64,000 bases of DNA from Isoetes taiwanensis (lineage: Eukaryota; Streptophyta; Lycopodiopsida; Isoetales; Isoetaceae), in the NCBI GenBank assembly GCA_021234155.1, contig JAJEKV010000096.1:605501-669500 (forward strand), given 5' to 3'. Positions within the stretch are counted from its first letter, which is position 1; each line of letters opens with the position of its first letter. The notes below the pieces were generated by a model, which was given only the letters and a program-made list of their open reading frames with translations, had not been told where the DNA came from and ran no database searches. Shown piece by piece: positions 1-13,188 of this stretch. A program made the translations under genes and the position numbers.

Positions 1-768
1 GAGGCAATAAAACCTGTACCATATTTTAACTGATTTGGAACGAAGCAGCAAGCTGCTATGTACTGGTTGATAGGTTTGTTGATCTTAATTGAAAAGAAAA
101 GTGCCAAGTCATCACTTTTAATTCCTGTGAGCTTATACTTGAAGAAAATAACTATGCCACTGTTCAATTAGTCAAAAATCTTTGAAGACCGATTCCCAGT
201 TCTACCCTGTTACCACGGGGAGCCTTTCTAGTGTTCCATTAAGAAAATTATTTCTGTCCCTGATGACATAGGTTCTGCTCTCATGGTGTCTTCATAAACT
301 GCCATTGCAGGTCAATCTCACAATTTTTACAAACCATTTTTATTGTTGATATTCTGCTCCCGAATGATGACTTGGCCATATCTGTACGCCCACTTACTTG
401 AATCCTTCCTACCTTCTGCTACGTGGTTGTGAGATCTTTTGTTTGCACTCAAGTCTCAATGCTTCAACCATGGAGATTTTTGGCAGACCTTGGAGACATT
501 TGTTTCTATAATGCATGGATTGGCCTTCATACATGGATTGGGTTTTGAGAAGACAATAGGACCCTCTGGCAAAGTGAAGATCAAGCATTTCAGTCATAGT
601 TGGCAGCGTGTCTGTTCTGGTTGCATGCGTGACATATCATATCACTTTGATTTCTAGTTGATGAGTGGCACCCTGGGTTGGTCCAATGTGATATGCAAAT
701 ATCTCCCTTCCTTGTTGACATTTTTGCAGTCCGATGCTATCTTACTAATATTCTTTTTTTGGAGACAG
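1..768 (+). other. unresolved 5' part of the PNPase gene
   Basis: The first exon I can place with confidence starts at 769 after a pyrimidine-rich tract and an AG. It begins in the middle of the first RNase PH core, so the exons for the transit peptide and the first part of that core must lie here or left of the window. A stretch near 538-575 reads FEKTIGPSGKV, which faintly resembles the FETGKIGR start of PNPase core 1, but frame and splice sites do not fit well enough to call an exon. Nothing else is recognised in this stretch. Confidence 0.4.
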
Positions 769-3700
769 GTACTTCTGACAACAGTATGTGTATCTCTAGA
801 AGCAAGTGAACCTTCTGATTTTATACCACTGTCTGTCAACTACCAGGAAAGATATTCAGCTGCTGGACGAACAAGGTTATATTTTGGCTTTTATATATCT
901 GATGAAAAATTACAAAGAGAACCTTTAGTTTGCATTTTATCCTTGAAGCATGTAATATGAAAGAGAGTTGTTCTTTTTAATTGACGTGTTAGAAAACAGT
1001 AGGAAAGATTAACAAAACTGTCATCTTCTTAATATGGGACGACTGCGAGATCAGTGCTTCTGTTTTTCCATGATATGAATCTTTTTGTGTGGAATAAAAA
1101 TTTGATGAGGTTATTTTAATACATAATAAAATACTGTTTCTTCTGATTCTTGCAGTGGTGGCTTCAACAAAAGGGAGAGCAGAGTACAGGATCACGAGGT
1201 GAAATTTGTTGACTATAATAATTATTAGTGCCAATGATCTCATAGACCCGTAATCCTATTTCATGGGTGCTGAACATCCGCGATGATCTGTAGACAGTAA
1301 CTATTTCAACTAAAACTTCTTATATTTAGATTGGAGAGGATTTCTATTCATGAACATTTCTTGGAAGTTTTCTTCTGCCTTTGTTGGTGAAAGAGGTATA
1401 TCATTCCTAATTTGAAGCCTTGCCCAGGGCCGTGAATCATAAGTTTTATTATCCTTATTTTTTCTATTGGAACTTACACGATTGCTTGTCATTCTTATTT
1501 CCTTGGTTGGAGCACATGATCTGAAAATAATAGCACACATTAAAGACATTAAAGATTGTTTGTTTGTGTTTCAACTTTGCATGTACTTGTCCAAGAAATA
1601 ATTAGATAAAGGTCTTTGGCCTTGTGCCAGTGGATGAGGCTATCTGCTCTAAACATTAGTGCAGGTGGAGAGCAGTTTAGTTTACAAGGCTGATCTGCAG
1701 GGCCTGTCTTGTAAAGTTTTATATGTTCCTTAAGTGTTAATATTAATTGTACGTGTGAAATTAGATTCTAGTGTGCCGGCTTGTGGACCGTCCAATAAGG
1801 CCTACAATAGCCAAAGGTTTCCATAACGAAGTTCAGATACTTTGCTGGGTATGACTATTCAGCCGTTATAATGATTTACATCGATCCAGCAGTACTGTCT
1901 AAGAATGTTTAGATTTCTGTGTAGGTTCTGAGCTACGATGGCATACATTCACCAGAACCACTGGCAATAACAGCTGCAGGTGCTGCTTTGTAAGTTGTTT
2001 ACTTATTTACTCATTCTGTTGTTGGCTCAGTGGAATATGGTATCCCATTAGATATCTTTGTCTAATTAGAGGGTGAAGGGGGAGTTGGGTTTCACACGTA
2101 TTTGTGTAGGTATATGATTGACAGGGTCTGTGAGACCAAATAAATACAGCAAGTCTTCATCATCTAGGACCATCCTCCTAGTTGAAAGCACTAGCTAATT
2201 TGAAAACTAAAACTTAATCATAACGCTTATTACAGGTTCTGCGTCATATGAGTTCATTTATGCCCCCCCTAGAGGATTCTGAGAAAATCTGGAATGAATG
2301 TATATATTAAGTATTGGTATCATGATTTTTGGCGAAGAGTACAGGTCTTTCTGTGTGCTAAAACACTTGGATACCGAGCTGCTCCTTGAATTTTTAAAAA
2401 TGGAAACCTCCCTTTGACTTGTTAAACAGATCTGGCAGTTGTTCTTGAGGTCATCTAGAAAATTCTCTTTTATATCATGATTTTTGGTATAGAGTATATC
2501 GATCAGCGCATACATGTTTTTTACTAATATTCTGTCATTGTAAGCTATACATGTGATGTTACACTTACCTAGATCCTTCTGTGAGTTAGGCACTAAGTTG
2601 TTCCTTTGTGAAATCCTCCCAGTGATTTGTTAAACAGACTTGTTCTTTCCATCTAGAAAATTCTTTTTTGGCATGAAAGTGGAATAGTCTTCACTGGAGA
2701 GAGGCATCCTGCTGTAGTCGATACCAAATCTCTTACATAGCTTCGCCAACTGGCCATAGACAATGCTCCGGCGTAAACCATGAAATGGTTTAGATTTAGA
2801 TCCCTAATTAGAGATCTATACAAAGCAGCATCAACTTCCGGAGACTCTTGTAAAAACATACCTTTGCTATCTTGCAATTAGTGATGGTGAAATTGGTACT
2901 TCCTTGTATCTTATTTGAGATAGGACTACAACATCAATCAATACTTTATTTCAAAAAACTAATTTAGTAGATGGAAAACTGTCTCATCTCGAATTAATTT
3001 GTTGGCTCAAAGAAACATGCCCCGTAATACCCCTGATTCTCCCGGCTTCTTATACACAGAATTGGAAATCAACATATTAGTCATAAATTGCTCTCTCATA
3101 TCATTGTCTTGTTCGTTTGAGACCATATACGCATATCTCAGCTACAAGGTAAATTCTTCTTCATGAAGCAGCCATGTAGAAGTGCACTTTTTATCCAGAC
3201 CACCTAACCTTTTGTAACATCCAAAGCCTAACTGACTAGGAGATCCTAGCCACAGGTGTCTGTACATTCATCAAATATACAAGTTGCCTAGTTATCCTTA
3301 GGAAGCTTGATTTGATCGCTGCGTGGCATCAATCCATTCAGGACTAATTTCTGGTAGCAAAATGGCTTAAGGATCCTTAGTAGCTAGTCTTAGTAATGAT
3401 CTGCCAATGTATTATGAAATACGAGTCAGGTTCCATTGCCTCTTCCATGAACCTACCTCCCTTCTGAAACTCATTGGATTTTGGGACTGAAATGCGTAGA
3501 CTATATACTTGTATCAAATGATTGCTCATAGAAGAAAAATGATGATGGAGCATGAAGGTGCAAAGACTGGACAGAGAAGTGATTCTACACAGAGCAGATC
3601 ACTTTCATCCTAATAACAGCAACAATCATAAGTCGTTATCACTACCTGCGCATCTACCTCTATCCCCAAAGGCGTTTCCACGAAAATCTCTAGAAAGAGA

Positions 3701-6700
3701 AAGCTGGAGAAGAGACAAGAGACATACTACTTGAGACTTTGCGCCAGCAGCTGGGAAAAGGACCAATTTCTTATTTTTTTAAGTACTGATTTGTTTCCAT
3801 TTTTTTATTTACATCTTTAGGAGGATACAATATGCTCCTAGCTGTACATGAACTGATGTAATGGTTGGTCTCATACACCCAGGTGGTCTTTTGAGGCATT
3901 AATACGATCCTTCTTTCTATGCAGACATTAATATAATCTTCCTTTCTGACCATCATTTCTGCGTAGCAACTTATCTTCCGGCTTCCGCTCACATGACTTA
4001 TGGCTTTAAGCCTTACAAATATTCTAGGATGTTGCATCATGTGTCTTTATGTTAGTTAATGCAGTAGCTGAGTCAGTTACATCTGCTAATATTTTTTTGT
4101 ATGTACAGGGCTCTGTCAGATATTCCTGTTTCCAAAATCGTTGCAGGGGTAAGAGTGGGTTTGATAAATGAAGCCTTTATAATCAATCCAACCAAGGACG
4201 AGATGGCAATGTCCAAACTAGATATGATTGTTGCTGGCACATCCGATGCAATTCTCATGATAGAGGTTAGTTGGTAGCAGAACTAAAAGATCTTTTTTGT
4301 ATTTGAAAAGGTGCAGAGGGAGTGGTTTGGATAGATATGTACAACAGAAAGGGAAAGGATTCGTGTCTTAATGCTCAAACGAGGGAAACTGCACTCCTGA
4401 TTAAAGATTTCATTGATGCATGCGCCGGCTAGAGAATAGTAAATGCTGCCTAGAAAAACCTGATTTTGGATATCTGCTTGACCAGCTAATTTCCCTTGTT
4501 TGATTATCTATTTATCTTTCTACAGGGTTATTGTGATTTCCTCCCTGAGGAGGACCTTTTGCGTGCAGTGGAAGCTGGACAGGTAGATATGCATTATACT
4601 TTCATTCTTCCCTTGATAGAGAACAACCACAAATGATAGTTGAAGATGGGAATACAAATAAATTAGGATGTAGGCACCTAGAAGACCTAATTCAACCTGA
4701 CAAAAAATAAGATTGCATGGCTTATATGAGCCATGTCAGCATGATGACAGGCACAATTATAGTCATTCATCTCGGATGCACAAACTAGGCAATCTAGGCT
4801 CGAAGAGGATCTGCAGACTGTGTCACGTGAATGTAATTGAGTCTGAGGAACATTTCATCTTCACATGTCCTATCTATTATGAAATACGGGGCAGATTTTA
4901 TTGCCTCTTTCGGGAATACGAATTTTAATGCCAGAAACCTAAAAAGGCTCCAGGGATCATCACAATACTTTCTCCCCGCCTTGTGTGTTCCCCCTTACAT
5001 AGGTGATGAGGGATAACTTCTTGTGATAGATTCTTTCTGTCTCATTTAGTACCTCAGTGGCTCCAACCCTGAAGTCAACCCTCTATTAAGCAAAATAATG
5101 TGTGTTCTCATATCATATAACGTGTGTTTGTTCTCATATACGGTGATGAGCAGGAATAGACGTAAACAGCATATCCCAAATGAATGTTTAGTTTGAGATG
5201 TCTTCTTAATACACTTACTGGTTAGAGATTGGTGAAGAGATTACAGTTTCTAGCATGATGATTGATTGAATAAGAGAACTTCACTGAGCTAGTATTTTTC
5301 AGTCTGCAGTGGTTACCATTTGTAAGGAGCTTGAGAGTTTTGCTGCCAGGGTTGGAAAACCAAAGAACATGGGTCCAATTCGGCTTCCTCCAGAATCACT
5401 TGAGAACCATATAAAGGTAAAGTAGATGCTAAATATGCAGTTTATTTTCTGGACATGTACGGGCAAAGCGATATAATGACGCAGTCTATCTTGCCAAGCA
5501 CCAATGAGGTGAATGTGTGAAAACAAGTGAAACAACTACCTTTATTATATATAAATGTTGTCTATTAGAAATTCTATGAGATGTGTGATCTTCAAGTGTC
5601 GTTGATTTTAAGTGATGAGGTCCTGACTTTATTTCCAAAAAACACTTTGCATGTAGGATAAAGAGAAATGAAGCCTTTTGAAGAGTTGTGTGACAAACAT
5701 ATTCCAAAGTGTAGTGACATCCTTTTCAGCTTGTTGTCATGGGATGATGATATCTGGGTGCTGACTAGTTTGAATCTAAGAGGCTCTTTTCTGAACATAT
5801 TTATTGCCACTTGTATGGTATAGCTTCAGTGACTTGTTGCAATTAAGTCATTTGAAATCTAGGGCCCAGTTTAAGGCGCATTTGACATGTTTACGTAAGT
5901 GATTATTCATCTTGTTCTCAAGTACGAACTATTTCCGGATCACAGTGAGAACAATGATCTCATAGAATGCTATAAGTAATGGCTATTTATTCCGCCCGCT
6001 CAGTTGTTGTCAACTGCGCTAGACCATTGAGACAAGGATTAGTGTTCACGTTGCAAATGGTGCAATAGTAACATATTCGTATGCTTTTTTAGCTTGTAGG
6101 GTTCCACGAGCCAGCAGTGCTCTTATTGATGATTAGTTCTAGTTCTTTTCCTTGTGCTTTGTCCACATGATATAAAGTTATGGTGTATTTTGAGTATTGC
6201 TTAAAATTGTGCATGCGTATTTTCGGATCCTTGTTGGATAATTTGTGTTCTTGATACAGGACATTGTAGGAGACAAGCTAGAAGAAGTCCTACAGATTCA
6301 GAGCAAGCAAGGACGGACTACTGGGATACGAGAATTAGAAGAAAAGCTATTGCAAAAATTAACTGAGGAAGGTGCCAAGAAGGAGCGGACATTCATTGAT
6401 GTAGATCCAGAGACACCAGATCCAGAAGAAGAGGTTGTTTATAGTGAGGATGAGGAATTGGTTATTGAAGATGGCGAAGTTGATCAAGGGGAGGTTCATG
6501 TGACGCCTGTTTTGAAACAACCTGTTACACAGGTCGGATATAAAACATGACATCAGAATGAGTTACTTGTGAAGGCATGGAGGGAAGAGAGATCATTCTC
6601 AATATATACTATATTGTGTGATATCTTGGAACTAATACTTCCACATTGCTAGGTCTACAATTTACTTACCTTTTCTTGCCTGCGGTACACGGCATGGATT

Positions 6701-9700
6701 CCTACGCTTGAAATCGGCAGTTTATCCATCTTTCTGCAGCAGGGCTAAGTCTCATAAGATGCAGTTGCTGCCACCCTATGTTGATCAAATGCAGCTCTTA
6801 AACCTAAGTAATGAACTGTGAATTGGCTATGCCGGTTTAAGAGCTCCTTAAATTCAAATTTCATATGCCTATACCATGAGCTTGCAGTGTAGAGGCCAGC
6901 AACCCTTCGTGATGCTGCGCCAGGTCATGTATCCTTCCCCACTGAAGATGTCCATAATAAAGACTCAAGTCTCCAGTTCACTAGTCTTGAGATTATTGAA
7001 AACAACCTTTCCTGTTAAGCATCTGATTGACTGATGCAATGGCTTAATGACCAGTTATTTTTTATGCAGAAATATGACCCAGCTGATGTAAAGCTTGTTT
7101 TCAAGGAGTACTCTTCAAAGGTTATGCGGAATCTTGTTGTGCAGGTAAACTTTAGGATACTCCTGTAGTTTCTGAGCTATAATATAATAGATTCAAATGT
7201 GGATTAGCTGTATCTCAAGTGATCTCCATTACTTCCCAGTGTCTAAAATAATTGATGGTGATTATGCACATTCTAACCAATACGTAACAGTAACTTTGAA
7301 TTTGAATATAGTATATTGGTCAAGTTGCAACAGATAATTTGTTAAATCTTATCGTATAGTGCCTCGGGCAATAATAGGTTCAATAAATTTTGTCCGCCAT
7401 CTTAGTTCACCGTAGAGAACGGGAAAGTGATACCCATACTTCTTTGTTACTCAGAAAGGAAAGCGAAGTGATGGACGCGGCGTCTCTGAGGTTCGTCCCA
7501 TACAATCTTCATGTGGTCTGCTTCCCAGGGTCCATGGAAGTGCACTTTTTACTCGTGGAGAGACTCAGGTTTGTACATTGATTTACGCTTGGTATTGAAA
7601 TAGCAACCTGGCAATGTAAGCAGCAACATAATTGGACATTGATGGGATTATTTCTTTCAGGCTTTGTCCGTAGTGACACTTGGAGGAGCTAGGATGGGCC
7701 AGAGGATAGACAACATCACTGATGCAGATGCACTGAAACGTTTTTATTTACAGGTGATTGAGGGTTTCTTAGTTCCCTTTTGAATGGATTTCAAGTACAA
7801 GATCTGGACACTACTCAAATTCTAAGCAGCACTCTCATAAATGTTTCATACAGACCACAGTTGGTTCCCTGTGGGCATTATTATAATTCCTTTCCGCCAT
7901 TCTGTTTTTACAGTATTCATTTCCACCAGTTGCTGTTGGTGAGACAGGCCGTGTTTGGGCTCCTACCAGGCGCGAAATTGGCCATGGAATCTTATCTGAA
8001 CGGGCATTGGAGCCTGCGCTGCCAAGTGAAACAGAATTTCCATATACCGTTCGAGTTGAAAGCACCATAACCGAAAGCAATGGATCATCAAGGTCTGCCC
8101 ATCAGAACTGCTCTTTTTGGCTATCCAGGTGCATGAAGATTTAACAGATTTGATTGCATGGTGGTCTAGTATGGCTTCTGTTTGTGGTGGATGTTTGGCA
8201 ATGCTGGATGCTGGCATTCCTCTGAAGAGCTCCATTGCAGGAGTAGCAATGGGGCTGCTCTTAGATAATTCCAGCAAAAAGCCCATTATCTTAACCGATA
8301 TTCTGGGATCAGAAGATGCACTTGGTGATATGGATTTGAAGGTAATACCGTCAAGCAATCCATTTTTTCATGCTTGCCTCTTGGACACTGGTCTGCAGTC
8401 ATTCATAGTTTGTTTTTGTCCTGTTCTTGTAAAAATATAATGTGAAAAAAACTGGCATTCGTTTTGGACATAATGCAACTTACAGTTTTGTCGTTTTTCA
8501 GATTGCTGGAAATGAAACTGCTATAACCGCATTTCAAATGGATGTCAAGGTGAGTATATTACTAACAGGTCCTTTCTTGTTTTGCAAGAAAGTTAATTGA
8601 TTAATAAAAGCAAAAAGATAAGGAGAATTTAATGATTGCTGGATGTATCGTAATTATTTCTTATTAAACCACATTCTATAGGCACATAGTTCTCAATTAG
8701 GCACATGCTTCTTAACATTCCATAGATGCTCAGCAATAAGTTGACATGAACACTGTAATTGTCATAAAACCATGAACCAGACGGTAATTGATCTCCTTAA
8801 CGTACAGGCAGGCACATTCGACTGGCATATATGACACATCTAAAATTTCTGGGCCTGTTTCTAAGATAACGATTTATTATATTTTGTCAGCAATAACTTA
8901 AAGTCGACAACAATTATCTAGGAATCCCCTAGATCAATTTTGTGCTACATAAATGTGGCATGAATGTCACATCTAAGGTTGCAGGTCTCTCCTTAGGACG
9001 GCATAACAATCGTTTTGTTTTCTTTAATAGGTTGTAGAAGTCCACTAATGTATATTGTTACCTTCTAAGATTCGCTGAATTGCAGGTTGGAGGGATAAAG
9101 ATGGCAGTACTTCGTAAAGCAGTCACACAAGCAAAAAAGGGAAGAATTCGTATTCTAGGTGAGGCATGTCCTTTGTCCATATGAGATAGAATGTGCCAAG
9201 GCTACAGCTTTTACATGAAGACGATATAAAGCTTATGAGTAATGGTTATACAGGCATCAACTGCATCCATATTCGTTTGTAGACAATACGATGTATTTAG
9301 TTGAAATGGATGAAAGACGAATTAACGGATTATTGGTAGCAACAGTGGCATGATAGTTAATGCATTTGTGAATAACACTCTAAAGCAAAGTAGGAGATTG
9401 CAGCTATTCTAAATAGGATTCGTCTGCAGCAAATTAATCTGGATCTTTCCGTTGATGTATATTGTAATCAGTCTTTCAATTGACTTTAAACATGCACTCT
9501 TTCTGTTTTGGAACAGCGGAGATGGCAAAGTGTCAACCACCGCCTGCTAGGCATTTGTCAAAACATGCTCCTTTAATAGAGTTTGTTCAGGTGAGACAAT
9601 ACCTGTAAGCCACTGATTTAGGTGACTGCAGCTCAATGCAGCAGGTGGTTTGCTGCTGTTATATTAGAACTTCCAAGACTCTTCATGTATTCAGGAAAAG

Positions 9701-10891
9701 AAGAATCAATGTGCTGATTGGGTGTTCTCGTTGATGACAAGTATGTGATTCCTTTGCAGGTTGATCCAGAGAAGGTAAACATTGTTATTGGATCTGGAGG
9801 GAAGACTGTTAAAGGAATTATTGACGACACTGGAGTAGCATCAATTGACATTGAAGATGATGGCTCTGTAAGGAGTTTCCATATTGGCATTGCTATTTTC
9901 TTATTTATGGCTGCATTCAACTTATATTCCGAGTCCATGCAGATTAGAATATTGGGTAAAGACCAGGAATGTGTTAAATTTGCAAAGGATAGGATTCTCA
10001 ATATTGTGAAAGAACCAGAGATTGGCACAGTATACAGGTGCGTTCTGTAATCATATATAACCAGATATATTCTAGTGGATATGACAAGTGAAGCTTTCAA
10101 TAATGACATTTATACTATTCTTTTAGGAACTGTCCTGTAAAGGCAATCAAGTCTTTTGGTTGTTTTCTAGAAATTGCACCTGGTCGTGAGGTAAACAGAA
10201 TTTATTTTTGACTTCATCAGTCATTTGCTTAACTTGGGCTTTTTACCTTGTTTACAGGGACTCTGTCACATTAGCGAACTGCACACAAGTAAAATAGCAA
10301 GAGTTGAGGATGTGCGTAATAATTTGCATATTAAAGTTTGGATAATTTATGTATTTATGTATTTAATTCCTTGCATTTGGAAGATTATGGATAAAGTGAT
10401 TGATGCAATTCATTGTCTCAGGTTATTAATATTGGAGATCGAGTGGATGTCAAGCTCGTTGAGGTCTTTATCTCTCTGCCCTCCTTTCTTCACTTTCCAG
10501 CATTTTTAGTTCTGAATCTCTTAATGCATGTAGTTGGAAGGCATTAAGAAAAGATGTGGTTTGTGATATTGAAGCTCACATGCAAGCATGCAAAACTTTT
10601 CAGATAAATTCCAAGGGACAACTATGGTTGAGCCGTCGTGCATTATTGCCCAAACCTGAAAAGCCAGAGCACGAACCAAAGCACTCGAGAATGGGACAAG
10701 AAAATAAATCTAGCGGGAAAGAAAATCGTCCAGAGGGAAGGCGCCAAGGTGAACAACAGAATGTACAATCGGAAGGGAAACTAGAGAAAGTACAGGTTGA
10801 TGGATCCAGGCCAAGCATGAAGAGAACGAACCTGCAGACCAAAGAGTTGGACACTGTACAAGAGGTTAACCAAATTGTTACACAAAATTAG
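769..10891 (+). CDS. PNP1: polynucleotide phosphorylase, chloroplast type (3'-truncated view: N-terminus not in hand)
   Basis: This is a phosphorolytic 3'-5' exoribonuclease and RNA polyadenylating enzyme; the plant chloroplast form matures and decays plastid RNA. Exons: 769-875, 1156-1198, 1765-1848, 1925-1989, 4109-4265, 4526-4582, 5303-5416, 6260-6532, 7070-7144, 7455-7568, 7661-7753, 7914-8092, 8170-8341, 8502-8549, 9086-9158, 9517-9590, 9760-9867, 9943-10037, 10127-10190, 10258-10311, 10422-10463, 10604-10891. All are GT-AG and in phase, giving 792 codons and a TAG stop. In order they encode the rest of RNase PH core 1 ([20 protein letters not shown]), the helical domain with an acidic insert (about 6380-6500), core 2 with RREIGHG, ESNGSSSMAS and the metal-site motif GDMD, a KH domain (GSGGKTVKG), an S1 domain ([11 protein letters not shown]) and a lysine/glutamate-rich tail. 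The acidic insert and the motif FKEYSSK before KGKRSDGR favour the chloroplast over the mitochondrial paralogue. No disruption is seen. Exon edges come from reading, not transcripts. Confidence 0.93.
1990..4108 (+). other. largest PNPase intron (2.1 kb) with LINE 3'-end scrap
   Basis: This intron holds no gene. At about 3408-3445 it carries a short stretch that translates as [13 protein letters not shown], matching the LINE C-terminal fragment at 4713-4928 in a later intron of the same gene. The segments 2340-2430 and 2575-2650 are diverged copies of each other, both containing TTGTTAAACAGA. The remainder is AT-rich and unremarkable. Confidence 0.5.
4707..4928 (+). mobile_element. LINE (non-LTR) C-terminal zinc-binding fragment inside a PNPase intron
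   Basis: The reading frame starting at 4713 contains [17 protein letters not shown] then [16 protein letters not shown]. The pattern C-x2-C-x7-E-x2-H-x4-C-P is the zinc-binding region that follows the reverse transcriptase in many plant LINE ORF2 proteins. The fragment lies in the sense direction within intron 4583-5302 and ends with a stop at 4926. No reverse transcriptase is attached, so it is a 5'-truncated relic. It has had no visible effect on the flanking splice sites. Confidence 0.6.
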
Positions 10892-11248
10892 AATGGCCCT
10901 CAAAGGGTTTTTGACAATGTATTTCATTCATGGCCATTGCCACAGTATTGTAGTCCTATTGTTGCTAACATGTACTTTGCTATATTCCAATTAAAATCGC
11001 AAGTTACTCTAAACGTTTTAGACTAAGTGCGAACTTAGTTGAACCTCCAAAGAGATGCCTTTTATAAACCATGCAAACCAGCACGCATGTAAATGTGGGG
11101 CAGAATTATACTTTGGGAATTAGGGTTATTGAACTAAGCAGGGTTATTGAACAAAGTGAACGGTATTATGGGCCATATAAGGCTACTGGGCATTACAGTT
11201 TATAATGCCCATGTATCCTTTTTTGTATGGCATACAACTTAAGTATAA
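10892..11248. other. 3' flank of PNPase, no gene
   Basis: AT-rich sequence follows the PNPase stop. A short palindrome, GGGCATTA-N7-TAATGCCC, lies at about 11188-11211. I see no convincing coding sequence. The PNPase 3' UTR and poly(A) site presumably fall in the first few hundred bases, but no unambiguous poly(A) signal was identified. Confidence 0.4.
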
Positions 11249-11352
11249 GGGAAAGGCCCCCTGGCCTGTTTTCTGCCCGGGAAAGCGGGCCGACGCGCGG
11301 AGCGCGGAGGCCTGCTTGACCGGGCAGAAAACAGGCCAGGGGGCCTTTGCCC
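11249..11352. repeat. GC-rich foldback hairpin
   Basis: The arms at 11249-11280 and 11320-11352 are inverted copies of about 32 bp differing by one inserted base. Both contain CCCCCTGGCCTGTTTTCTGC or its complement. The 39-bp loop is GC-rich (GCGCGGAGCGCGG). The GC content contrasts sharply with the flanks. It could be a foldback element or the stem of a non-autonomous transposon. No target site duplication was found. Confidence 0.75.
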
Positions 11353-11372
11353 TAACGTAAAGATCGGCTGGG

Positions 11373-11426
11373 GCCACATGGCGAATAAGAGCAGATCCAG
11401 GCGTGCCACATGGCGAATAAGAGCAG
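11373..11426 (+). repeat. 32-bp direct repeat
   Basis: A 22-bp word starting GCCACATGGCGAATAAG occurs at 11373-11394 and again at 11405-11426. It sits just right of the GC-rich hairpin and may belong to the same element. Confidence 0.8.
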
Positions 11427-11951
11427 AACAACAGGTAAGAAAAACAGAACAGCAAGTAAAAAAAGACAGAACGTGGAGTAAAGAAAAAGGAACGTCGAGT
11501 AAAAAAAGGCCGGAAGTCAGAGTAAAATTTTCGAGCACTTTCAGAGTTAGAAATGTTGCCACGTGTCATGTTATGACTGGTGGAGACGGCTGGATTGGGC
11601 CCAGCCATTCTTTACGCTTGTTAGAATGTGAATTATAGCATAGAATGCTTCTGCGGGAATGCTTTTTTATATGTTCTGTACTGCTCAATGGAAGCATTTA
11701 ACTATATTGATTATGCACTATCATAATGGGATATTTCTTCGAATACAAATATGGATACGAATACAAAAACAAAAAGACAAGCACCAAACCATTGCTCGAG
11801 ATGTACAAGAATGTGGATGGGGTGAGTCATAGCAACTAGATTGCGCACATGTCTCGAGGATTAAACGCGTGCATGTCTCGAGGATTGGTGCTAATTGAAG
11901 AGTAGGTCTTTGGAATAGGGAACTTACTTGCTCATGAGCATATGTCATAGT

Positions 11952-12073
11952 GCCATCTATCATTTGATGCATGTGCCACTAGGTTGTACAAGTTCACATT
12001 ATGATTACACGCGCCATCTATCATTTGATGCATGTGCCACTAGGTTCTACAAGTTCACGTTATGATTACACGC
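11952..12073 (+). repeat. 61-bp tandem duplication
   Basis: Two adjacent copies start GCCATCTATCATTTGATGCA at 11952 and 12013, with only a few differences. The unit has no coding signature. A 15-bp word CATGTCTCGAGGATT is also duplicated just upstream, near 11848 and 11873. Confidence 0.85.
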
Positions 12074-12090
12074 TTGAAGTCATGTAATCG

Positions 12091-12309
12091 TTGACTAAGC
12101 TGCGAAGTCAAGCCTTTCACTTGGCGTCAGGATGGGTGTGGTCTATCTGGAAGCGTAGAAAATTGTGTGTTTTTAAGGGCTTGGATACTCCCCTTGCTGT
12201 TGCCCTTCAGGACGCTCAACTTAGACCTGCTAAGGCTTACCATTGCTCTTCGCTTGCTCCTGCCAAGTGTCAGTTGATCTTTGATACTTATTTGAGTGTG
12301 TTGTCTTAA
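12091..12309 (+). mobile_element. possible LINE C-terminal fragment
   Basis: A 72-residue frame contains ASGWVWSIWKRRKLCVFKG. The W-x2-W-K-x-R-x4-F-x-G pattern is common near the C-terminus of plant LINE ORF2 proteins and in LINE-derived RNase H relics. The neighbouring reverse transcriptase scrap at 12735-13080 supports a LINE origin. The order (C-terminus before RT) implies two separate insertions or a rearrangement. The assignment is tentative. Confidence 0.35.
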
Positions 12310-12734
12310 GCATAGGCTGGTGGTCCTACTCAGTGGATCATGATTGTTCTTTGAGATTTTAATCCTGCCTATGCAGTTGTACCTATCTTTTGACTTGGAC
12401 TTTCAATATAGTTTGATGTCCTTCAAAAATAAAAATAAAAAATTCTTGAAGTGAATATAAGGCTTAAATAAAGAACTACCACGTAATCCAATGATTATGT
12501 CATAACTCGACCTATAAGACTGTCGTAACATATTGTCTAGGTCACATGGCCGAGCCGAATACCGTGCCAATACCATCCCAATAGAAAGCAATGCAACGGA
12601 ATAAAACTCGGATGAAACCTCACATAATCCCGAAGACCGTCCCAATAGAGACAAGTCCCACATTGACTCTAACAGAGGCGGATGTTGCTCAAACTCTCGA
12701 CTGGTATATTCAATAGGGCCCTTTAAGAAGGCTT

Positions 12735-13080
12735 CTCCTCACAATAATCCGTGTCTAGAATGGTCCCAATCTATAAGGTTGGTAATTACCACTAGCCTTC
12801 CAATTACTGCATGGTACCCCTTACTGGTAAAACTGTTGAATGACAATCGACAACATAGGGAGAAGAATCAGGGGGTGCATGCACTTGGCCAAGCGGGTTT
12901 TAGATCTAAGTACACTATTGTTGATCATATTCACATATGCACCTTGCTAGAGGACAATCAAAATGAACGACGTGCTTTTTATGCTGCTTTGTAGATTTTT
13001 GCAAAGGTATTTGACATAGCTCCTATGTGAAAGCTATTGGGAGATGCAATCTACGAATTATAAAAATAGTCTCAGCCCGA
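12735..13080 (+). mobile_element. decayed LINE reverse transcriptase fragment
   Basis: The frame at 12779-12994 reads GQAGFRSKYTIVDHIHICTL and then LLEDNQNERRAFYAAL, which matches the conserved GFRPKxSTxDHIFTL block of non-LTR reverse transcriptases. Just upstream MVPIYK is the usual motif before the RT fingers. After the stop at 12992 the next bases still read IFAKVFDIAP, the remnant of the motif containing FxDxxKAFD, with its catalytic aspartate lost. The same family appears at 52,081. The copy is truncated and frameshifted. Confidence 0.7.
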
Positions 13081-13135
13081 TTGACACCATCAAAACAGTC
13101 CACCAACAATAGTGCGAGAGTGCGCTAAGGATGTT

Positions 13136-13188
13136 GTGACGTTCCATGTATTTATACGCCTTTTGGGTATAAATACATGACACGTCAC
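13136..13188. repeat. 22-bp-arm inverted repeat
   Basis: Arms 13136-13157 and 13167-13188 match at 20 of 22 positions, with GTGAC at the outer ends and a 9-bp loop. It would form a stable cruciform or RNA hairpin. It is not followed by a T-run. Confidence 0.75.

Noticed and set aside
439-657. The 72-codon frame as the start of PNPase
   Set aside because: It has no transit-peptide character and does not join in phase with the exon at 769. Only a weak FEKTIGPSGKV resemblance exists.
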